This document shows, in pieces, positions 5,548 through 6,356 of a stretch of DNA of 6,356 nucleotides. The stretch comes from a bacterium (GTDB lineage Bacteria; Chloroflexota; Dormibacteria; UBA8260; Bog-877). The stretch covers positions 1 through 6,356 of the forward strand of contig JAJYWM010000320.1 in assembly GCA_021791455.1 (NCBI GenBank). The letters are read 5' to 3'. Numbering within the stretch: position 1 is the stretch's first letter; each line of letters opens with the position of its first letter. Under the pieces are notes generated by a model that was not told the DNA's origin, made no database searches, and saw only the letters and a list, made by a program, of their open reading frames with translations. The translations under genes and the position numbers were made by a program.

Positions 5548-6356
5548 CACTCCACCTCCGCTGTGATCTTCAGATCCGGCCCTACCCGCTCCAACTCTCC
5601 CCAGCGCCACCTCCAGCCGGCGGCGGGGGTTGCCGCCCCGGCTCCCCCGAAGGGGCCCGGGGCGTCACTGCCCCCGAGGACAGTCGGGGCCATGAAGCTG
5701 ACGATGCGATTGCCCAGACGCTCGGCGAACAGGGACGCCATCACGGTCGGCCCGCCCTCCACCAGCACGCTGGTGACGCCGCGCCCACCCAGTCTTCGAA
5801 GCGCGTCTCTAATGCTGAGACTGCCTCCGCCCTGCGGCACCTCCAGAATCTCGGCTCCCGCTCTCTCAAGCGCGAGGCGGCGCTCAGCTGGACCAGAGGC
5901 GGTGGTGAATATCAGCACCGCGCCTCCTGCCTCGCGCAGGATGCGGGCCGTGGGTGGAGTCCGCAGACGACCATCCAGGACCACGCGCAGCGGCTGTCTC
6001 GCCCCCGCGGCTCCGGTCCTGGTGGTAAGAACGGGATCGTCGGCCAGCACAGTCTGGGATCCAACCAGGATCGCATCGTGGGCATGGCGAAGCCTGTGCC
6101 CCTCCGCACGGGCAGCTGCGGAGGTGATCCACTTCGAGCTCCCACTGGACGTGGCCACCCGGCCATCCAGACTCATGGCCAACTTCAGGGTGAGGAAAGG
6201 CAGCCCGGTTGTGACCCACACTGAATACGTCTCCACCAGGCGCTGCGCCGCCTCAGCCTCGGCACCCAGCACCACCTCTATCCCCGCCGCCTCGAGCAGC
6301 TCGACACCGCGGCCGCTGACCGCCGGATTGGGGTCGATGATGGCCGCGTTCACCTT
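5547..6356 (-). CDS. ribD: Bifunctional riboflavin biosynthesis protein RibD, 5' end outside window
   Basis: Pyrimidine deaminase/reductase performing the second and third steps after GTP cyclohydrolase II. The 269 residues present enter at the right edge inside the deaminase domain (DPNPAVSGRG near residues 8-17 of the fragment). The zinc-binding HAE and PCxxxxxxPPC part, roughly the first 95-100 residues, lies outside the window. The reductase domain is complete: LKLAMSLDGRVATSSG, then SKWITSAAARAEGHRLR, the DAILVGSQTVLADDPVLTTR stretch, and VEGGPTVMASLFAERL near the end, which forms part of the substrate and NADPH site in the family. The open frame continues to the last base, and a GTG at 6353 should not be taken as the start. 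The stop overlaps the ribE ATG by one base. Any FMN riboswitch would lie upstream of ribD and cannot be judged. A strong hairpin lies in its 3' part. Confidence 0.97.
   Translation of the reverse strand, partial: KVNAAIIDPNPAVSGRGVELLEAAGIEVVLGAEAEAAQRLVETYSVWVTTGLPFLTLKLAMSLDGRVATSSGSSKWITSAAARAEGHRLRHAHDAILVGSQTVLADDPVLTTRTGAAGARQPLRVVLDGRLRTPPTARILREAGGAVLIFTTASGPAERRLALERAGAEILEVPQGGGSLSIRDALRRLGGRGVTSVLVEGGPTVMASLFAERLGNRIVSFMAPTVLGGSDAPGPFGGAGAATPAAGWRWRWGELERVGPDLKITAEVE
5634..5664 (-). other. Strong UUCG-capped hairpin inside ribD mRNA
   Basis: On the minus (mRNA) strand CGCCCCGG (5664-5657) pairs perfectly with CCGGGGCG (5641-5634). Inside, CCCC-TTCG-GGGG forms a 4-bp stem with a C(UUCG)G tetraloop, leaving a small G / AG internal loop. 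This gives 12 G-C-rich pairs about 85 nt upstream of the ribD stop. No T-run follows, so it is not a standard terminator. It encodes the Gly/Ala/Pro-rich loop of the reductase domain. It may be structural or simply due to GC richness. Confidence 0.6.

Overview
This is an ordinary, densely packed piece of a GC-rich bacterial chromosome (by eye about two thirds G+C, with GTG and TTG starts). It holds two housekeeping blocks and one ribosomal protein gene. A divergent pair of rpmB against an Asp23-family gene followed by fakA is the arrangement known from Bacillus (rpmB / yloU-yloV). Together with a fused RibBA and a riboflavin operon in the order ribD-ribE-ribBA-ribH, it suggests a high-GC Firmicutes or Chloroflexota-like lineage. 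The sequence alone does not settle the phylum.

Left block (positions 1-2866, minus strand): an Asp23/Gls24-family gene, then fakA (fatty acid kinase, DAK2/YloV family), then a DegV-family gene (fakB-like lipid carrier), cut by the left window edge a few codons before its end. asp23 and fakA overlap by 11 nt. fakA and fakB are separated by 3 nt and lie in the same reading frame. FakA is expected to phosphorylate fatty acids carried by the DegV protein, giving acyl-phosphate for phospholipid synthesis.

Middle (2867-3199): a 141-bp divergent intergenic region that must carry the promoters of both directions, then rpmB (ribosomal protein L28, four-cysteine zinc form) on the plus strand.

Right block (3201-6356, minus strand): ribD (5' end outside the window), ribE, ribBA and ribH, every junction overlapping by 1 or 4 nt. 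These four genes cover the riboflavin pathway from GTP and ribulose 5-phosphate to riboflavin, except the phosphatase step, which is normally supplied by a separate HAD enzyme. ribH converges on rpmB with one base between the two stop codons.

I found no mobile element, CRISPR array, rRNA, convincing tRNA or new enzymatic system. The points worth a second look are small: the in-frame TAG GCG ATG junction of fakA and fakB, the 1-bp convergent junction with a perfect inverted repeat, a strong UUCG-capped hairpin inside ribD, and leader structure or a small ORF in the divergent promoter region.
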